From Parabacteroides distasonis (lineage in GTDB: Bacteria > Bacteroidota > Bacteroidia > Bacteroidales > Tannerellaceae), in the NCBI GenBank assembly GCA_021531775.1, contig JAFBIU010000009.1:1-64000 (forward strand): a DNA stretch of 64,000 nucleotides, given 5' to 3'. Positions 51,701-61,948 of this stretch are shown piece after piece; the stretch's first letter is position 1, and every line of letters starts with the position of its first letter. The notes below the pieces were generated by a model. That model saw only the letters and a program-made list of their open reading frames with translations, was not told the origin of the DNA and ran no database searches. Made by a program: the position numbers and the translations under genes.

Positions 51701-53176
51701 TTATTTGACACCTGTACGGGTATCCCACCACATCTGTTTACCCCATGTGTAGTCAACGATACCAGCAGAAGCTGCATTTACGTTATCCGTATTGTAGTTG
51801 TATTCGTTGTCCGGATAGGGGAAACGGAACGGAACGTCGTTGTGGTCTGTACCATAGATGCAATAGGCTCCCGGATACTCACCCGATGTCTGGATCTCCT
51901 TCGGGAAACCGGTACGACGATGGAGTGACCATGCTTCGCAATTATTCTTGAAGAGGGCAACCCATTCTTCCATGTAGATCTGATCCAGGGTGTTGGCAAA
52001 CTTACCCTTACCAGCCAAGTAGGTATCTACATCTGCTGCATCGACACCATTGTCATCCATGGAGATGCGAACGGCCTTCTCGTAGGCAGCCTGAGCTGTC
52101 GTACCTACATTCCAACCGCGAACAGCTGCTTCTGCCAAGATGAAGTAGTTTTCGCACGCTTTCAAGAACGGAGTGAAACCGAACAGATCCTTGCGATACA
52201 TGTCGCTCACACGGGAAATACTGTTCAGGTTAGCTGGAGCTCTCAAAGCACCATTCTCATAACCACGGTATTCGCCATCTTCATTCGCCGGTACCAGAAT
52301 GGTGTGCAGACGAGGGTCTTCCATCTTTGTCAGGTGAGCCACGAAGATATTGCTGGGACCATAGTCGTCACGAGACAAGGCATCGTCTGCCCACGGTTCG
52401 TTCCAAGGCTTTGAACCTTGCCACCACAGATAGGCGTTCTCGCTACTTTCTGACAGGATCGGATAACGGCTTGCGTTCTGACCGATCTCTTCAATCGTAC
52501 TCTTCGCCAACTCCGGAGCCACATTCACAATACGCATAGCAGCACGCAGACGGAGTGAGTTACAGAATTTCTGCCACAAAGAGGCATCACCTCCGAACAG
52601 GAAGTCACCTTCGCCTATATCATCGGATCCCAAACCACCGGCCATTTCGTCAGCAATGGTTTTCAGATTAGCCAAGATGGCCGGATAAATTTCTGATTGT
52701 GCATCATACTTCGGCTGGATCAATCCCTCGGAAACTTTGTTAGCTTCTGTGTAAGGAACATCTCCAAACTGGTCGGTATTCAACAGCATCAGGTATTCAA
52801 TCCAGATACGAGTAGCCCAGCGAAGGTTCTTCAACTGATCCTTGCTATCTTCTGTTGTTGCCAGAATGTCGTTCAACTGCTCGATGTTGCGATAGCAAGC
52901 CGAGAACTTGTTACCATACGTATTGTTGGTCGGCAGATACTGATAGGTATCCATATACTGGATCTTTACCACATAGCCCGCCCATGCCTCTGTGCCGTCA
53001 TATCCACCATGGCGTGAACCTGTCACACGGATGGTATAACCCAACTGGTTGCTCTGAGAAGTGGTAGGCAGCGCATCGGGGTCGGTATTGATCTCTTCGA
53101 AGTCGCTGGTACATCCGCCTAACAACAGCGTGAAGGCCAACGAGGCGATTGTTGATTTTTTGAATATATTTTTCAT
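51701..53176 (-). CDS. SusD-like lipoprotein, SusD-like_2 type (pair 2)
   Basis: 491 residues. Lipobox LLGGC near residue 22, then DFEEINTDPDALPTTSQ, the typical SusD-like_2 start. Further family regions: WVALFKNNCEAWSLHRRTGF near the C-terminus and FILAEAAVRGW. A surface nutrient-binding protein paired with the SusC encoded 30 bases upstream. No hydrolase, regulator or lipoprotein follows it, so the ligand is unknown. Confidence 0.93.
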   Translation of the reverse strand: MKNIFKKSTIASLAFTLLLGGCTSDFEEINTDPDALPTTSQSNQLGYTIRVTGSRHGGYDGTEAWAGYVVKIQYMDTYQYLPTNNTYGNKFSACYRNIEQLNDILATTEDSKDQLKNLRWATRIWIEYLMLLNTDQFGDVPYTEANKVSEGLIQPKYDAQSEIYPAILANLKTIADEMAGGLGSDDIGEGDFLFGGDASLWQKFCNSLRLRAAMRIVNVAPELAKSTIEEIGQNASRYPILSESSENAYLWWQGSKPWNEPWADDALSRDDYGPSNIFVAHLTKMEDPRLHTILVPANEDGEYRGYENGALRAPANLNSISRVSDMYRKDLFGFTPFLKACENYFILAEAAVRGWNVGTTAQAAYEKAVRISMDDNGVDAADVDTYLAGKGKFANTLDQIYMEEWVALFKNNCEAWSLHRRTGFPKEIQTSGEYPGAYCIYGTDHNDVPFRFPYPDNEYNYNTDNVNAASAGIVDYTWGKQMWWDTRTGVK

Positions 53177-53205
53177 AATGCTTTCTTCTTGATGTTAGGA
53201 ATTAA

Positions 53206-56200
53206 TTAGAATGTCAAATTAACTTTCAAACCGAAGCTACGAGAACTCGGGATTGAGGCCTGTTCGAAACCGACACCACGGCTATCGCTGGATACACCAC
53301 CCGTTTCCGGATCGAGGCGCATGGTGTTCGAACTGTGTACCCAAATCAACCACAAGTTGTTGGCAATGAAAGATACGGTTGCATCACTGATGTAACGTGT
53401 CTTGGCCAACCAGGGTTTCGGAATACGATAGGAAACGTTCATTTCACGCAGTTTCAGGAAGGATCCGTCGAATACATACATTTCGGGGTTACCACCTGCT
53501 TCGTACCAAGTCTGGGCATCTGTTTCAATGGTATTCTCTACCCACTTGCCGCTGGCATCCTTCATCACGAAACGTTCGTTGGTAGCTACGTCCTTACCGG
53601 CTACGATGGCACGTTCACGTACACCATCGGCAGCTGTGATTTCAGCTGTACCAGCTGTATAGCCGTGACTCATAGACTGAGACCAAATGTCACCACCTAC
53701 GCGCAAATCCAACAGGAAGCCGAAGCTGACGTTCTGGATGGAGAAGTCGTTGCGCCAGTTCATCAGGAAGTCCGGTGTAACATTACCGATCACCTGTGCG
53801 CTCTTGGTAGAGGCCAAACCGGCTGAGTTCACCTTCACGGCACCAATCTGGTCTGCAGTGGCTGTACCAGCTTTTACATCATCTTCTGTGATGCGGCTGT
53901 AACCAGTGGATACCAAAGCACCCCATTCTTCACCTTCGCGTGCTTGGGTAGCGATACCCCATGTCCAACCAATACCGTAGGTGTTCAGACCCAATTCCGG
54001 ATACAACGAGATGACTTTGCTCTTATCCTTTGAGAAGTTCAAGGTTGAACTCCAGTTCAAGCCCTGCTTGCTCTGCAGAATGTCGCCACTAACCTGGATT
54101 TCCACACCCTTGTTCTGGATTTCACCGGCATTGATCAGCATCGCTCCATAACCGCTTGAGTAGGGAATTGTAACGTTCAAGATCTGGTCGGTTGTTGTCT
54201 TGTGGTAGTAAGCCATATCCACGTGCAGACGATCGTGCAGGAAGCCGAATTCAGCACCTACTTCCCAAGTCTTGATGCTCTCCGGACGAAGATCCGGGTT
54301 CGGATAGACGGTACTCTTGTAAATCTGAGCTACACCATTGAAGGCACCACTGGTATCCATGTAGTAGTAGGCACGGTTACGATAAGCCGATGTTGCCGAA
54401 CCGATTTCTGCCCAACCTCCACGGAGTTTCAAGAATGACAATACGTTACCTTCACCCTTCAGCTGCGGGAATGTCTCCGTAGCGATCCAGCTCATGCTGA
54501 CAGAGGGATAGAAGAAGGCATCCTTGATGGATGAATCCCAGTCGTTACGTGCACTGGCATCCAAGTAGAGTTGGTTCTTCCAACCGATAGAAACGTTACC
54601 ATAGACTGAATTTGAACGCTTGTGGCTGTGGTCGGTAGAGGTGATGGCATCACCACTCTTGTTGGCAATCGTATAGACACCCGGTACAGTCAAAGCAGTT
54701 GCACCAATCTTGTCCCATGACCAGCTGACGTCACGATAGTTGGCACCTGCCATAGCCGTCACGTTCCAGTCGCCAAAGGTCTTGTTGAAGCTGGCCATGA
54801 AGTCCAAGTTCAACTCGGTATTCTTCTCGATGATGTGCTCGAAACCACCACTTGTCCAGTCGGAGAGGTCTTTGTAGTGTTTCTCCATAGAGTCTGAATT
54901 GTAGTAATCCACACCGGCACGTCCTTCAAACTTCAACCATTCGAACGGCTGATAGTACAATGAAGATTTACCGAAGATACGGTCGCGCTGGTAGCTGTTG
55001 GTATTCATATAGACATTGAAGTAGGGGTTGATGTGATAACTGTTGTTCCAGTTATACATCGTGTAGTTGCCATTGGCATCCTTCTGATCCCAATTGTCCT
55101 TCAACGTTTGCATGTTGATCTGACGGCCTGACCAAGCCACCAACGAGTTGATCGGGTTGTTACCACCGTAACCCTGAGCCGGTAGGTTATCGCTCTTCGT
55201 ACGGGTGTAGCTGGTGCTCAAGTCGTACGAAATGTATTTATTCAATTTGATAGAGGAGTTCAACTGAGCCGAGTAGCGCTTCTGGTCTGTGTTGGGTACG
55301 GTACCCTTCTGATCACGGAACGAGAGCGAAGCACGTGTGCTGGCCTTGTCGCTATTGGCAGCCAACGAGATGGTATGGTTCATGGAGTAACCGGTCTGGA
55401 AGAAATCTTTCACGTTGTTCGGACGGGAAATCCACGGAGCCTTCTGACCGTTACTGTCATACTGAACTAAATTCAAACCGGCATCCAAGCGGGGACCCCA
55501 TGATTCGTCATAGAAGTCGTTGATACCGTTTGAACCATCGACCCAATTGAAACCATATTGTTCGGCATACTCCTGATAACTCATATTCGGTGCGGTGAGT
55601 TTCCAGTGGTATTCGTCACCAATATTACCCTGACCGTAAGAATTCTGCAGTTTCGGCATGGTTGAGATCTTATCGACTGTGAAGTTACCGTCGTACATCA
55701 CTTTCACGCCACCACTCTTCTTACCGGACTTGGTGGTGATCAAGATAACACCATTACCAGCACGCATACCATAGAGGGCTGCTGATCCACCCTTCAAGAC
55801 GGTCATTGACTCGATGTCTTCCGGGTTGATATCGTTCAAACCTGAACCGTAGTCCACACCATTATAGGTATTGTCACCAGAACGTTGTGCCGCATTGGAG
55901 ATAGGTACACCATCCACAACGATCAACGGCTGCTGGTCTGCACTCAATGAGGAGTTACCACGGACAGAAATACGAGATGAGGCTCCGACACTACCACCAA
56001 ACTGGTTGACCTGTACACCGGCTACCTTACCGGAGAGGGCTCCTGTTACGGAAATCTGTCCTGCTTTGGTCAATTCTTCTGCGCCCACTTCCTGAATAGC
56101 GTATCCCAACGATTTCTTTTCACGTGAGATACCCATGGCTGTTACGACAACCTCATCCAAGGCCTGTGAGTCTGATTCCAATTTGACATTCAAGAAAGAT

Positions 56201-56457
56201 GCCACCGGCATTTCCTTGGTTTTCAAACCGACATACGAGATGAAGATGGTTTTTGCATCTGCTGGAACTTCCAATGAAAATTTACCATCCAGATCGGATA
56301 CAGTACCGATCGATGTGCCTTTTACAATAATCGCTGCTCCAATAACCGGCATTCCGTCTTCTGCCGAAATGACTTGACCTGTCACTTTCTGAGTCTGGGC
56401 GGAAGCAACACCTATACTGGAGGCGAGACACGCCATTAGTAAGTTGACCTTTTTCAT
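53206..56457 (-). CDS. SusC/RagA-family TonB-linked outer-membrane transporter (pair 2)
   Basis: 1083 residues. Signal peptide (LLMACLASSIGVASAQ), carboxypeptidase-like domain (VTGQVISAEDGMPVIGAAII), TonB-box-like DEVVVTAMGISREKKS, plug (GVQVNQFGGSVGASSRISV, PLIVVDGVPISNAA, LKGGSAALYGMRAGNGVIL) and a barrel ending FGLKVNLTF. The VVVTAMGISREKKSLGYA start of the plug is typical of the branch paired with SusD-like_2. It has its own promoter at 56628-56656 and a leader of about 165 bases. Confidence 0.96.
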   Translation of the reverse strand: MKKVNLLMACLASSIGVASAQTQKVTGQVISAEDGMPVIGAAIIVKGTSIGTVSDLDGKFSLEVPADAKTIFISYVGLKTKEMPVASFLNVKLESDSQALDEVVVTAMGISREKKSLGYAIQEVGAEELTKAGQISVTGALSGKVAGVQVNQFGGSVGASSRISVRGNSSLSADQQPLIVVDGVPISNAAQRSGDNTYNGVDYGSGLNDINPEDIESMTVLKGGSAALYGMRAGNGVILITTKSGKKSGGVKVMYDGNFTVDKISTMPKLQNSYGQGNIGDEYHWKLTAPNMSYQEYAEQYGFNWVDGSNGINDFYDESWGPRLDAGLNLVQYDSNGQKAPWISRPNNVKDFFQTGYSMNHTISLAANSDKASTRASLSFRDQKGTVPNTDQKRYSAQLNSSIKLNKYISYDLSTSYTRTKSDNLPAQGYGGNNPINSLVAWSGRQINMQTLKDNWDQKDANGNYTMYNWNNSYHINPYFNVYMNTNSYQRDRIFGKSSLYYQPFEWLKFEGRAGVDYYNSDSMEKHYKDLSDWTSGGFEHIIEKNTELNLDFMASFNKTFGDWNVTAMAGANYRDVSWSWDKIGATALTVPGVYTIANKSGDAITSTDHSHKRSNSVYGNVSIGWKNQLYLDASARNDWDSSIKDAFFYPSVSMSWIATETFPQLKGEGNVLSFLKLRGGWAEIGSATSAYRNRAYYYMDTSGAFNGVAQIYKSTVYPNPDLRPESIKTWEVGAEFGFLHDRLHVDMAYYHKTTTDQILNVTIPYSSGYGAMLINAGEIQNKGVEIQVSGDILQSKQGLNWSSTLNFSKDKSKVISLYPELGLNTYGIGWTWGIATQAREGEEWGALVSTGYSRITEDDVKAGTATADQIGAVKVNSAGLASTKSAQVIGNVTPDFLMNWRNDFSIQNVSFGFLLDLRVGGDIWSQSMSHGYTAGTAEITAADGVRERAIVAGKDVATNERFVMKDASGKWVENTIETDAQTWYEAGGNPEMYVFDGSFLKLREMNVSYRIPKPWLAKTRYISDATVSFIANNLWLIWVHSSNTMRLDPETGGVSSDSRGVGFEQASIPSSRSFGLKVNLTF

Positions 56458-56882
56458 AAATACTCTATTTAAATTATCCTATAAGTTTCATTTTCTTAAT
56501 AAGCAGTTTGTCTTTTCTATTCACTGTTCCAACTTTTCTGCATGATGGTTTGCATAATTGACACTTTGAGCAAATCAAGTCGCATTAGTTTGGCAAAACG
56601 ATATAGACATACGCTCGTTTACACTTGCAAATATAGGAACTATTTGTTTAAAACAAACTTTATGATACTTTTTTTTCAAGTAAAATGGCCTATTTATGTT
56701 ATAAATCATATTTTTTAGTCACGATTGGCTTAGAAATATGCATTCTATTGCATATTTATAGAATAAAACAAAATTTGATTGGACTTCAGAATCAATAGTT
56801 ATTCTTAGAACCATTTCATAAAAATTTGAACGACTACTTGGAAAAGTCGTACCTTTGTGTCGTTAAAGCATGAATTTGTGAT
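56458..56882. promoter_or_regulatory. Divergent promoter region of susC2 and the double-ABC gene
   Basis: Minus strand: TTG (56656-56654), 18-base spacer, TATATTTG (56635-56628) for susC2. Plus strand: TTG (56826-56828), 21-base spacer, TACCTTTG (56850-56857) for the ABC ATPase gene, about 25 bases before its ATG. The susC2 leader and the AT-rich middle show no strong hairpin or coding frame. Confidence 0.65.
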
Positions 56883-58343
56883 ATGGAAAGAGAATATATC
56901 GTACGTCTCGAGGCGGTAGAGCCTCGTTTGCCGGAGCTTCGTTTTACGAAACCGGTCAATTGGACGATCGAAGCGGGACAGCAATGGGCTGTGGTGGGAC
57001 CGAACGGGTCCGGGAAGACTTTATTGACCGATTTGTTGCAACGGAAGTTTGCGATCCGCTCCGGTGAGATCCAGTATGGAGCACCGGGAGCGGTCTCGTC
57101 GCTGATCCGTAGTTTGGCATTCAAAGACATCTATTCATTGGCCGATTTGCGCACGACCTATTACCAGCAACGTTGGCACGCTACGGAGAATGACGACATG
57201 CCCTGTGTGTCGGAATTGTTGGGTACGCAATTGGATGAGCAGGGACTTGCCTTGTGCCGGATGTTCCGCATCGAGGAGTCGTTGCCTAAGAAATTGAATT
57301 ACCTGTCGAGTGGAGAGTTACGGAAATTCTTGATCGTACGGACCCTGTTGAAGCATCCGCGTCTGTTGGTGCTCGACAATCCCTTTATCGGTTTGGATTC
57401 TTCTTCGCGTCAGTTGCTGGCGGAGATGTTGGCCGAGGTGACTCGGTTGAAGGGAACACAGGTGGTCTTGTTGCTTTCCGATCCGGCAGATATACCAGAA
57501 ATGGTGACTCACGTCTTACCTATATATAATAAGGTATGTATGGAACCGATGTTGCGGGCCGATTTTCTGGCCGATCGGGCTCTGATCGGGAAATTGTTCC
57601 CTTCCGAATGTGATGAGGCCTGGGTGAAGCAGCCGATCGAACTGCCGATAGCCTCAGTGGGTGTTCCTTCGCAACACGAGGTGACCTTCCGTATGGAGCA
57701 TGTCTCGATCCATTATGGCCAGCGAACCATCTTGAAGGATCTGGATTGGGAGGTGAAGAATGGTGAGAAATGGGCCTTGAGCGGACCCAACGGTTCGGGC
57801 AAATCGACCCTGTTGAGTCTGCTGTATGCCGACAATCCCCAATCGTATGCCAACACGTTCTACCTGTTCGACCGCAAACGAGGATCGGGCGAGAGCATTT
57901 GGGACATCAAGAAGCGGATCGGGTATGTCTCTCCGGAGATGCATCTCTATTATCAGGCCAATGTGCCGGCTTGGCAGATTGTCGGTTCGGGCTATTTCGA
58001 TTCGGTTGGCTTGTATCGTCCGTGTAATGCGGAACAGGAGGCAGGTGCCTTGGCCTGGATGCGTCTGTTGGGCATCGAGTCATTGAAGGATCGTCTGTTC
58101 ATGACCCTCTCTTCGGGAGAGCAACGCCTGTTGCTGTTGGCCCGTTCGTTTGTCAAGGATCCCGATCTGTTGATTCTGGATGAACCGTTGCATGGCCTGG
58201 ATGTGCACAACAAGAAACTGGCCACTCGGGTGATCGAAACCTTCTGTGCCCGTCCCGGCAAAACGTTGGTCTATGTGACCCATTATCTGCAGGAACTGCC
58301 GCCCTGTATCGACAAACGTTTTGAGCTGGTGAAACAGGAATGA
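56883..58343 (+). CDS. Double-ABC ATPase, ModF/PhrA-like
   Basis: 486 residues with two complete ABC domains and no membrane segment. Domain 1: WAVVGPNGSGKTLLTDLL (Walker A), YLSSGELRKFLIVRTLL (signature), LLVLDNPFIGLD (Walker B). Domain 2: WALSGPNGSGKSTLLSLL, LSSGEQRLLLLARSFV and DLLILDEPLHGLD. This is the layout of E. coli ModF (PhrA), whose role is unclear despite its molybdate-operon location. No molybdate transporter or permease is adjacent here. Confidence 0.9.
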   Translation: MEREYIVRLEAVEPRLPELRFTKPVNWTIEAGQQWAVVGPNGSGKTLLTDLLQRKFAIRSGEIQYGAPGAVSSLIRSLAFKDIYSLADLRTTYYQQRWHATENDDMPCVSELLGTQLDEQGLALCRMFRIEESLPKKLNYLSSGELRKFLIVRTLLKHPRLLVLDNPFIGLDSSSRQLLAEMLAEVTRLKGTQVVLLLSDPADIPEMVTHVLPIYNKVCMEPMLRADFLADRALIGKLFPSECDEAWVKQPIELPIASVGVPSQHEVTFRMEHVSIHYGQRTILKDLDWEVKNGEKWALSGPNGSGKSTLLSLLYADNPQSYANTFYLFDRKRGSGESIWDIKKRIGYVSPEMHLYYQANVPAWQIVGSGYFDSVGLYRPCNAEQEAGALAWMRLLGIESLKDRLFMTLSSGEQRLLLLARSFVKDPDLLILDEPLHGLDVHNKKLATRVIETFCARPGKTLVYVTHYLQELPPCIDKRFELVKQE

Positions 58344-58499
58344 TTGTCAAAATGAAAGCAGGGGAGTGATTCCATGATGTTATCTTGTATAATATACTGT
58401 CATTTTGTCTAAAAATACTGCTTTCAAACATGTAAAACAGGTTGTAAATTTCTGCATTTAGGTTTTGTCAAGTAAAGAAAATATCCGAATTTTGTTCCC

Positions 58500-59771
58500 A
58501 TGATGAGTCAACCATTAGCAGAGAGAATGCGTCCGAAAACCCTGGATGAGTATATCGGACAGACCCACTTGGTGGGGAAGGATGCCGTGTTGCGGAAGAT
58601 GATCGAAGCGGGTCATGTGCCCTCCTTTATCTTGTGGGGACCTCCGGGCGTGGGCAAGACAACTTTGGCACAGATTGTGGCGCGACAGTTGCAAGCCCCT
58701 TTCTATACGTTGAGTGCTGTCAGCTCTGGCGTGAAGGAGGTACGGGAGGTGATCGAGAAGGCCAAAGCGAATCGTTTCTTCGATTCGATCGCCCCGATCC
58801 TGTTTATCGACGAGATTCATCGCTTCAGCAAATCCCAACAGGATTCCTTGCTGAATGCGGTCGAGACCGGAGTCGTCACCCTGATTGGTGCCACGACGGA
58901 GAACCCTTCGTTTGAGGTGATCCGTCCGCTACTGTCCCGTTGTCAGGTGTATGTGTTGAAGCCGTTAGGGAAGCAGGATCTGTTGGATCTGCTGCATCGG
59001 GCCTTGACGGAGGATGTCGAGCTGAAGGAGAAGCAGGTTGTCCTGACTGAAACGGATGCCCTGCTCCGCTATTCCGGCGGAGATGCCCGGAAGTTGCTGA
59101 ACATTCTCGAACTGGTCGTCTCGGCAGAACCGGATGATCGGATCGAGATCTTGGATCGAACGGTTACCGAACGGTTGCAGGAGAATCCAGCCGCCTACGA
59201 CAAGGGGGGAGAGATGCATTACGACATCATTTCGGCCTTCATCAAGTCGATCCGCGGCAGCGATCCGGATGCAGCTATCTATTGGTTGGCCCGTATGGTG
59301 GCAGGAGGCGAAGACCCGGAGTTTATTGCCCGTCGTCTGGTCATTTCCGCATCGGAGGATATCGGATTGGCCAATCCCAACGCTTTGTTGCTGGCAAATG
59401 CCTGTTTCGATGCGTTGAAGAAGATCGGTTGGCCGGAGGGTCGGATCATCCTGGCTGAAACAACCATTTATCTGGCGAGTAGCCCGAAAAGCAATTCGGC
59501 CTACAAGGCGATCAATGATGCGTTGGAACTGGTGAACCGTACAGGCAATCTGCCTGTTCCGTTGCACTTGCGCAATGCGCCCACGCAACTGATGAAGGAG
59601 CTGAATTACGGTAAGGCTTACAAATATGCACACGATTACGAGAACCATTTTGTGCAGCAGGATTATCTTCCTGAGTCGTTATTGCAGGAGCGGATCTGGC
59701 ATCCGCAGGAGAATCCAGCTGAACACAAATTGATAGAGCAGATGCGTCGCTTGTGGAAAGATCGTTACTGA
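58500..59771 (+). CDS. rarA: Replication-associated recombination protein A (RarA/MgsA)
   Basis: 423 residues. AAA+ ATPase related to clamp loaders that acts at stalled forks. Seen: [18 protein letters not shown], Walker [18 protein letters not shown], Walker [18 protein letters not shown], sensor 1 [13 protein letters not shown] and the RarA tetramerisation region [19 protein letters not shown] with [14 protein letters not shown]. Two ATGs, 58500 and 58503, are possible starts. It is probably a separate unit from the ABC gene 156 bases upstream. Confidence 0.97.
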   Translation: MMSQPLAERMRPKTLDEYIGQTHLVGKDAVLRKMIEAGHVPSFILWGPPGVGKTTLAQIVARQLQAPFYTLSAVSSGVKEVREVIEKAKANRFFDSIAPILFIDEIHRFSKSQQDSLLNAVETGVVTLIGATTENPSFEVIRPLLSRCQVYVLKPLGKQDLLDLLHRALTEDVELKEKQVVLTETDALLRYSGGDARKLLNILELVVSAEPDDRIEILDRTVTERLQENPAAYDKGGEMHYDIISAFIKSIRGSDPDAAIYWLARMVAGGEDPEFIARRLVISASEDIGLANPNALLLANACFDALKKIGWPEGRIILAETTIYLASSPKSNSAYKAINDALELVNRTGNLPVPLHLRNAPTQLMKELNYGKAYKYAHDYENHFVQQDYLPESLLQERIWHPQENPAEHKLIEQMRRLWKDRY

Positions 59772-59850
59772 GAAAATTGATATTATGACAATTTGATTGA
59801 TCTTTTCCATAGTTTTTTGACCTTTTGTTTCTATGTATCGATTATTTGTG

Positions 59851-59858
59851 TACATTTG
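59851..59858 (+). promoter_or_regulatory. Probable -7 box of the serine operon
   Basis: TACATTTG lies about 60 bases before the serC ATG. The nearest TTG upstream (59825-59827) is 23 bases away, longer than usual. Confidence 0.45.
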
Positions 59859-59919
59859 CCGCCTGTTTTGAGAATGCAAACAAAAATGATTATATAACAA
59901 TCTAAAAAAACGATTTGAT

Positions 59920-60987
59920 ATGAAGAAGCACAATTTTTATGCAGGTCCGTCTATCTTGAGTGAATACACGATCAAGAACACTGCAGCAGCAGTGGAGAAT
60001 TTTGCTGGCATGGGATTGTCCCTGTTGGAAATCTCCCATCGAAGCAAGCAGTTTGTGGCTGTCAATGACGAAGCACGTGCTTTGATTAAAGAGTTGCTGG
60101 ATATTCCGGCTGGCTATGAAGTTGTTTTCTTGGGCGGTGGTGCAAGTCTCCAGTTCTGTATGGCTCCTTACAACTTGTTGAACAAGAAGGCATCCTATTT
60201 GGATACAGGTACATGGGCTTCCAAAGCCATCAAGGAGGCTAAACTGTTTGGCGAGGTAGAGGTGGTTGCCTCTTCCAAGGACAAGAACTATACCTATGTT
60301 CCGAAGAACTTCACCATTGCAGATGATTCAGACTATTTCCACTATACATCAAATAATACCATCTACGGTACCGAAATCCGTCAGGATCCGGACGTAAAGC
60401 AACGGTTGGTTTGCGATATGTCGTCTGATATCTTCTCTCGCCCGATCGATATCTCCAAATATGATTTGATCTATGCAGGTGCACAGAAGAACTTGGCTCC
60501 GGCCGGTGTGACGTTGGCGATTGTACGGGTCGATGCGTTGGGTCATGTGGATCGTCCGATTCCGACGATGTTGAGCTACAAGACACATGTCGATAAGGAT
60601 TCTATGTTCAATACGCCTCCTGTATTGCCGATCTTTGCTGCTTTGCAGACCTTGAAATGGTACAAAGAACAGGGTGGTATTGCTGCCATGGAGAAGAAGG
60701 ACAAGGAGAATGCAGCTATTCTGTATGATGAAATCGATCGCAACAAGTTGTTCCGTGGTACGGTTGTTCCGGAAGACCGCTCTATCATGAACGTCTGCTT
60801 CGTGATGAATGAGGAATATAAGGAACTGGAAGATGAATTCAACCAGTTTGCAACGGCTGCCGGAATGGTGGGCATCAAGGGACACCGTTCAGTCGGTGGA
60901 TTCCGTGCCTCTTTGTACAATGCCATGCCGAAGAGCAGTGTCGAAGCCTTGGTTGCTTGTATGCAGGAGTTCGAGAAGAAACATTAA
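59920..60987 (+). CDS. serC: Phosphoserine aminotransferase
   Basis: 355 residues. PLP enzyme that makes 3-phosphoserine from 3-phosphohydroxypyruvate and glutamate. It starts [19 protein letters not shown] (family NFxAGPs); [17 protein letters not shown] is the PLP phosphate region and [19 protein letters not shown] carries the Schiff-base Lys. It ends [17 protein letters not shown], the substrate-binding C-terminus. First gene of serC-serA-DUF1015. Confidence 0.98.
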   Translation: MKKHNFYAGPSILSEYTIKNTAAAVENFAGMGLSLLEISHRSKQFVAVNDEARALIKELLDIPAGYEVVFLGGGASLQFCMAPYNLLNKKASYLDTGTWASKAIKEAKLFGEVEVVASSKDKNYTYVPKNFTIADDSDYFHYTSNNTIYGTEIRQDPDVKQRLVCDMSSDIFSRPIDISKYDLIYAGAQKNLAPAGVTLAIVRVDALGHVDRPIPTMLSYKTHVDKDSMFNTPPVLPIFAALQTLKWYKEQGGIAAMEKKDKENAAILYDEIDRNKLFRGTVVPEDRSIMNVCFVMNEEYKELEDEFNQFATAAGMVGIKGHRSVGGFRASLYNAMPKSSVEALVACMQEFEKKH

Positions 60988-61020
60988 TTGATGGTGTGTA
61001 ATCCTTAATCTGATTTGAAT

Positions 61021-61941
61021 ATGCAAGTATTAGTAGCAACAGAGAAACCCTTTGCGCCCGTAGCCGTACAGGGTATTCGTGAGGTGGTGGAAGGTGCTGG
61101 TATGCAACTCGCCCTGTTGGAAAAATATACCGATAAGGCACAGCTGTTGGAGGCTGTGCAATCGGTCGATGCGTTGATTATCCGTAGTGACAAGGTGGAC
61201 GAGGCTGTTTTGGCAGCTGCTCCGAACTTGAAGATTGTGGTACGTGCCGGTGCCGGATATGACAATGTGGATCTGGCTGCTGCAACGGCTCATAACGTGT
61301 GTGTGATGAATACACCGGGTCAGAACTCCAATGCCGTAGCCGAATTGGTTTTTGGCTTGCTGGTTTCGGGCGTGCGTAATTTCTACAATGGTACGGCTGG
61401 TATTGAATTGAAAGGTAAGAAGCTGGGTATTTTGGCGTATGGCAATGTCGGACGTAATGTGGCTCGCATTGCCAAGGGCTTCGGTATGGAGATTTATGCG
61501 TATGATGCCTTCTGTCCGGCTGAGGTGATCGAAGCGGATGGTGTGAAGGCTGTCGGATCGACTGCCGAGTTGTTCCAGACTTGTCAGATCGTTTCGCTCC
61601 ATATCCCTGCTACTGCCGAAACGAAGGGATCCATCAATTTTGCCTTGATGAGTACGATGCCGAAGGGTGCTATCGTGATCAACACGGCCCGTAAGGAGGT
61701 GATGGATGAGGCCGGTCTGGCTCAAATGTTTGACAATCGTCCTGATTTCAAGTATCTGACGGATGTGATGCCTGCTATCCATGCGGATCTGTCGGAAACC
61801 TATACCGGACGTTACTTCAGTACTCCGAAGAAGATGGGTGCACAGACCGCCGAAGCCAATATCAATGCAGGTATTGCTGCGGCCAAGCAGATTGTCGATT
61901 TCTTGGAGAATGGCAACAGAAAGTATCAAGTAAATAAATGA
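61021..61941 (+). CDS. serA: D-3-phosphoglycerate dehydrogenase, short form
   Basis: 306 residues, without the C-terminal ACT domain of E. coli SerA (410 residues), so serine feedback through an ACT domain is not expected. NAD site: KKLGILAYGNVGRNVARIAK (GxGxxG reads as AYGNVG). Catalytic VVRAGAGYDNVDLAAA (Arg), IVINTARKEVMDEAGL (Glu region) and a C-terminal region without the usual HxGxx. Catalyses the first step of serine synthesis. ATG 61021 is chosen; an in-frame TTG lies at 61015. Confidence 0.93.
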   Translation: MQVLVATEKPFAPVAVQGIREVVEGAGMQLALLEKYTDKAQLLEAVQSVDALIIRSDKVDEAVLAAAPNLKIVVRAGAGYDNVDLAAATAHNVCVMNTPGQNSNAVAELVFGLLVSGVRNFYNGTAGIELKGKKLGILAYGNVGRNVARIAKGFGMEIYAYDAFCPAEVIEADGVKAVGSTAELFQTCQIVSLHIPATAETKGSINFALMSTMPKGAIVINTARKEVMDEAGLAQMFDNRPDFKYLTDVMPAIHADLSETYTGRYFSTPKKMGAQTAEANINAGIAAAKQIVDFLENGNRKYQVNK

Positions 61942-61948
61942 TCCCAGT

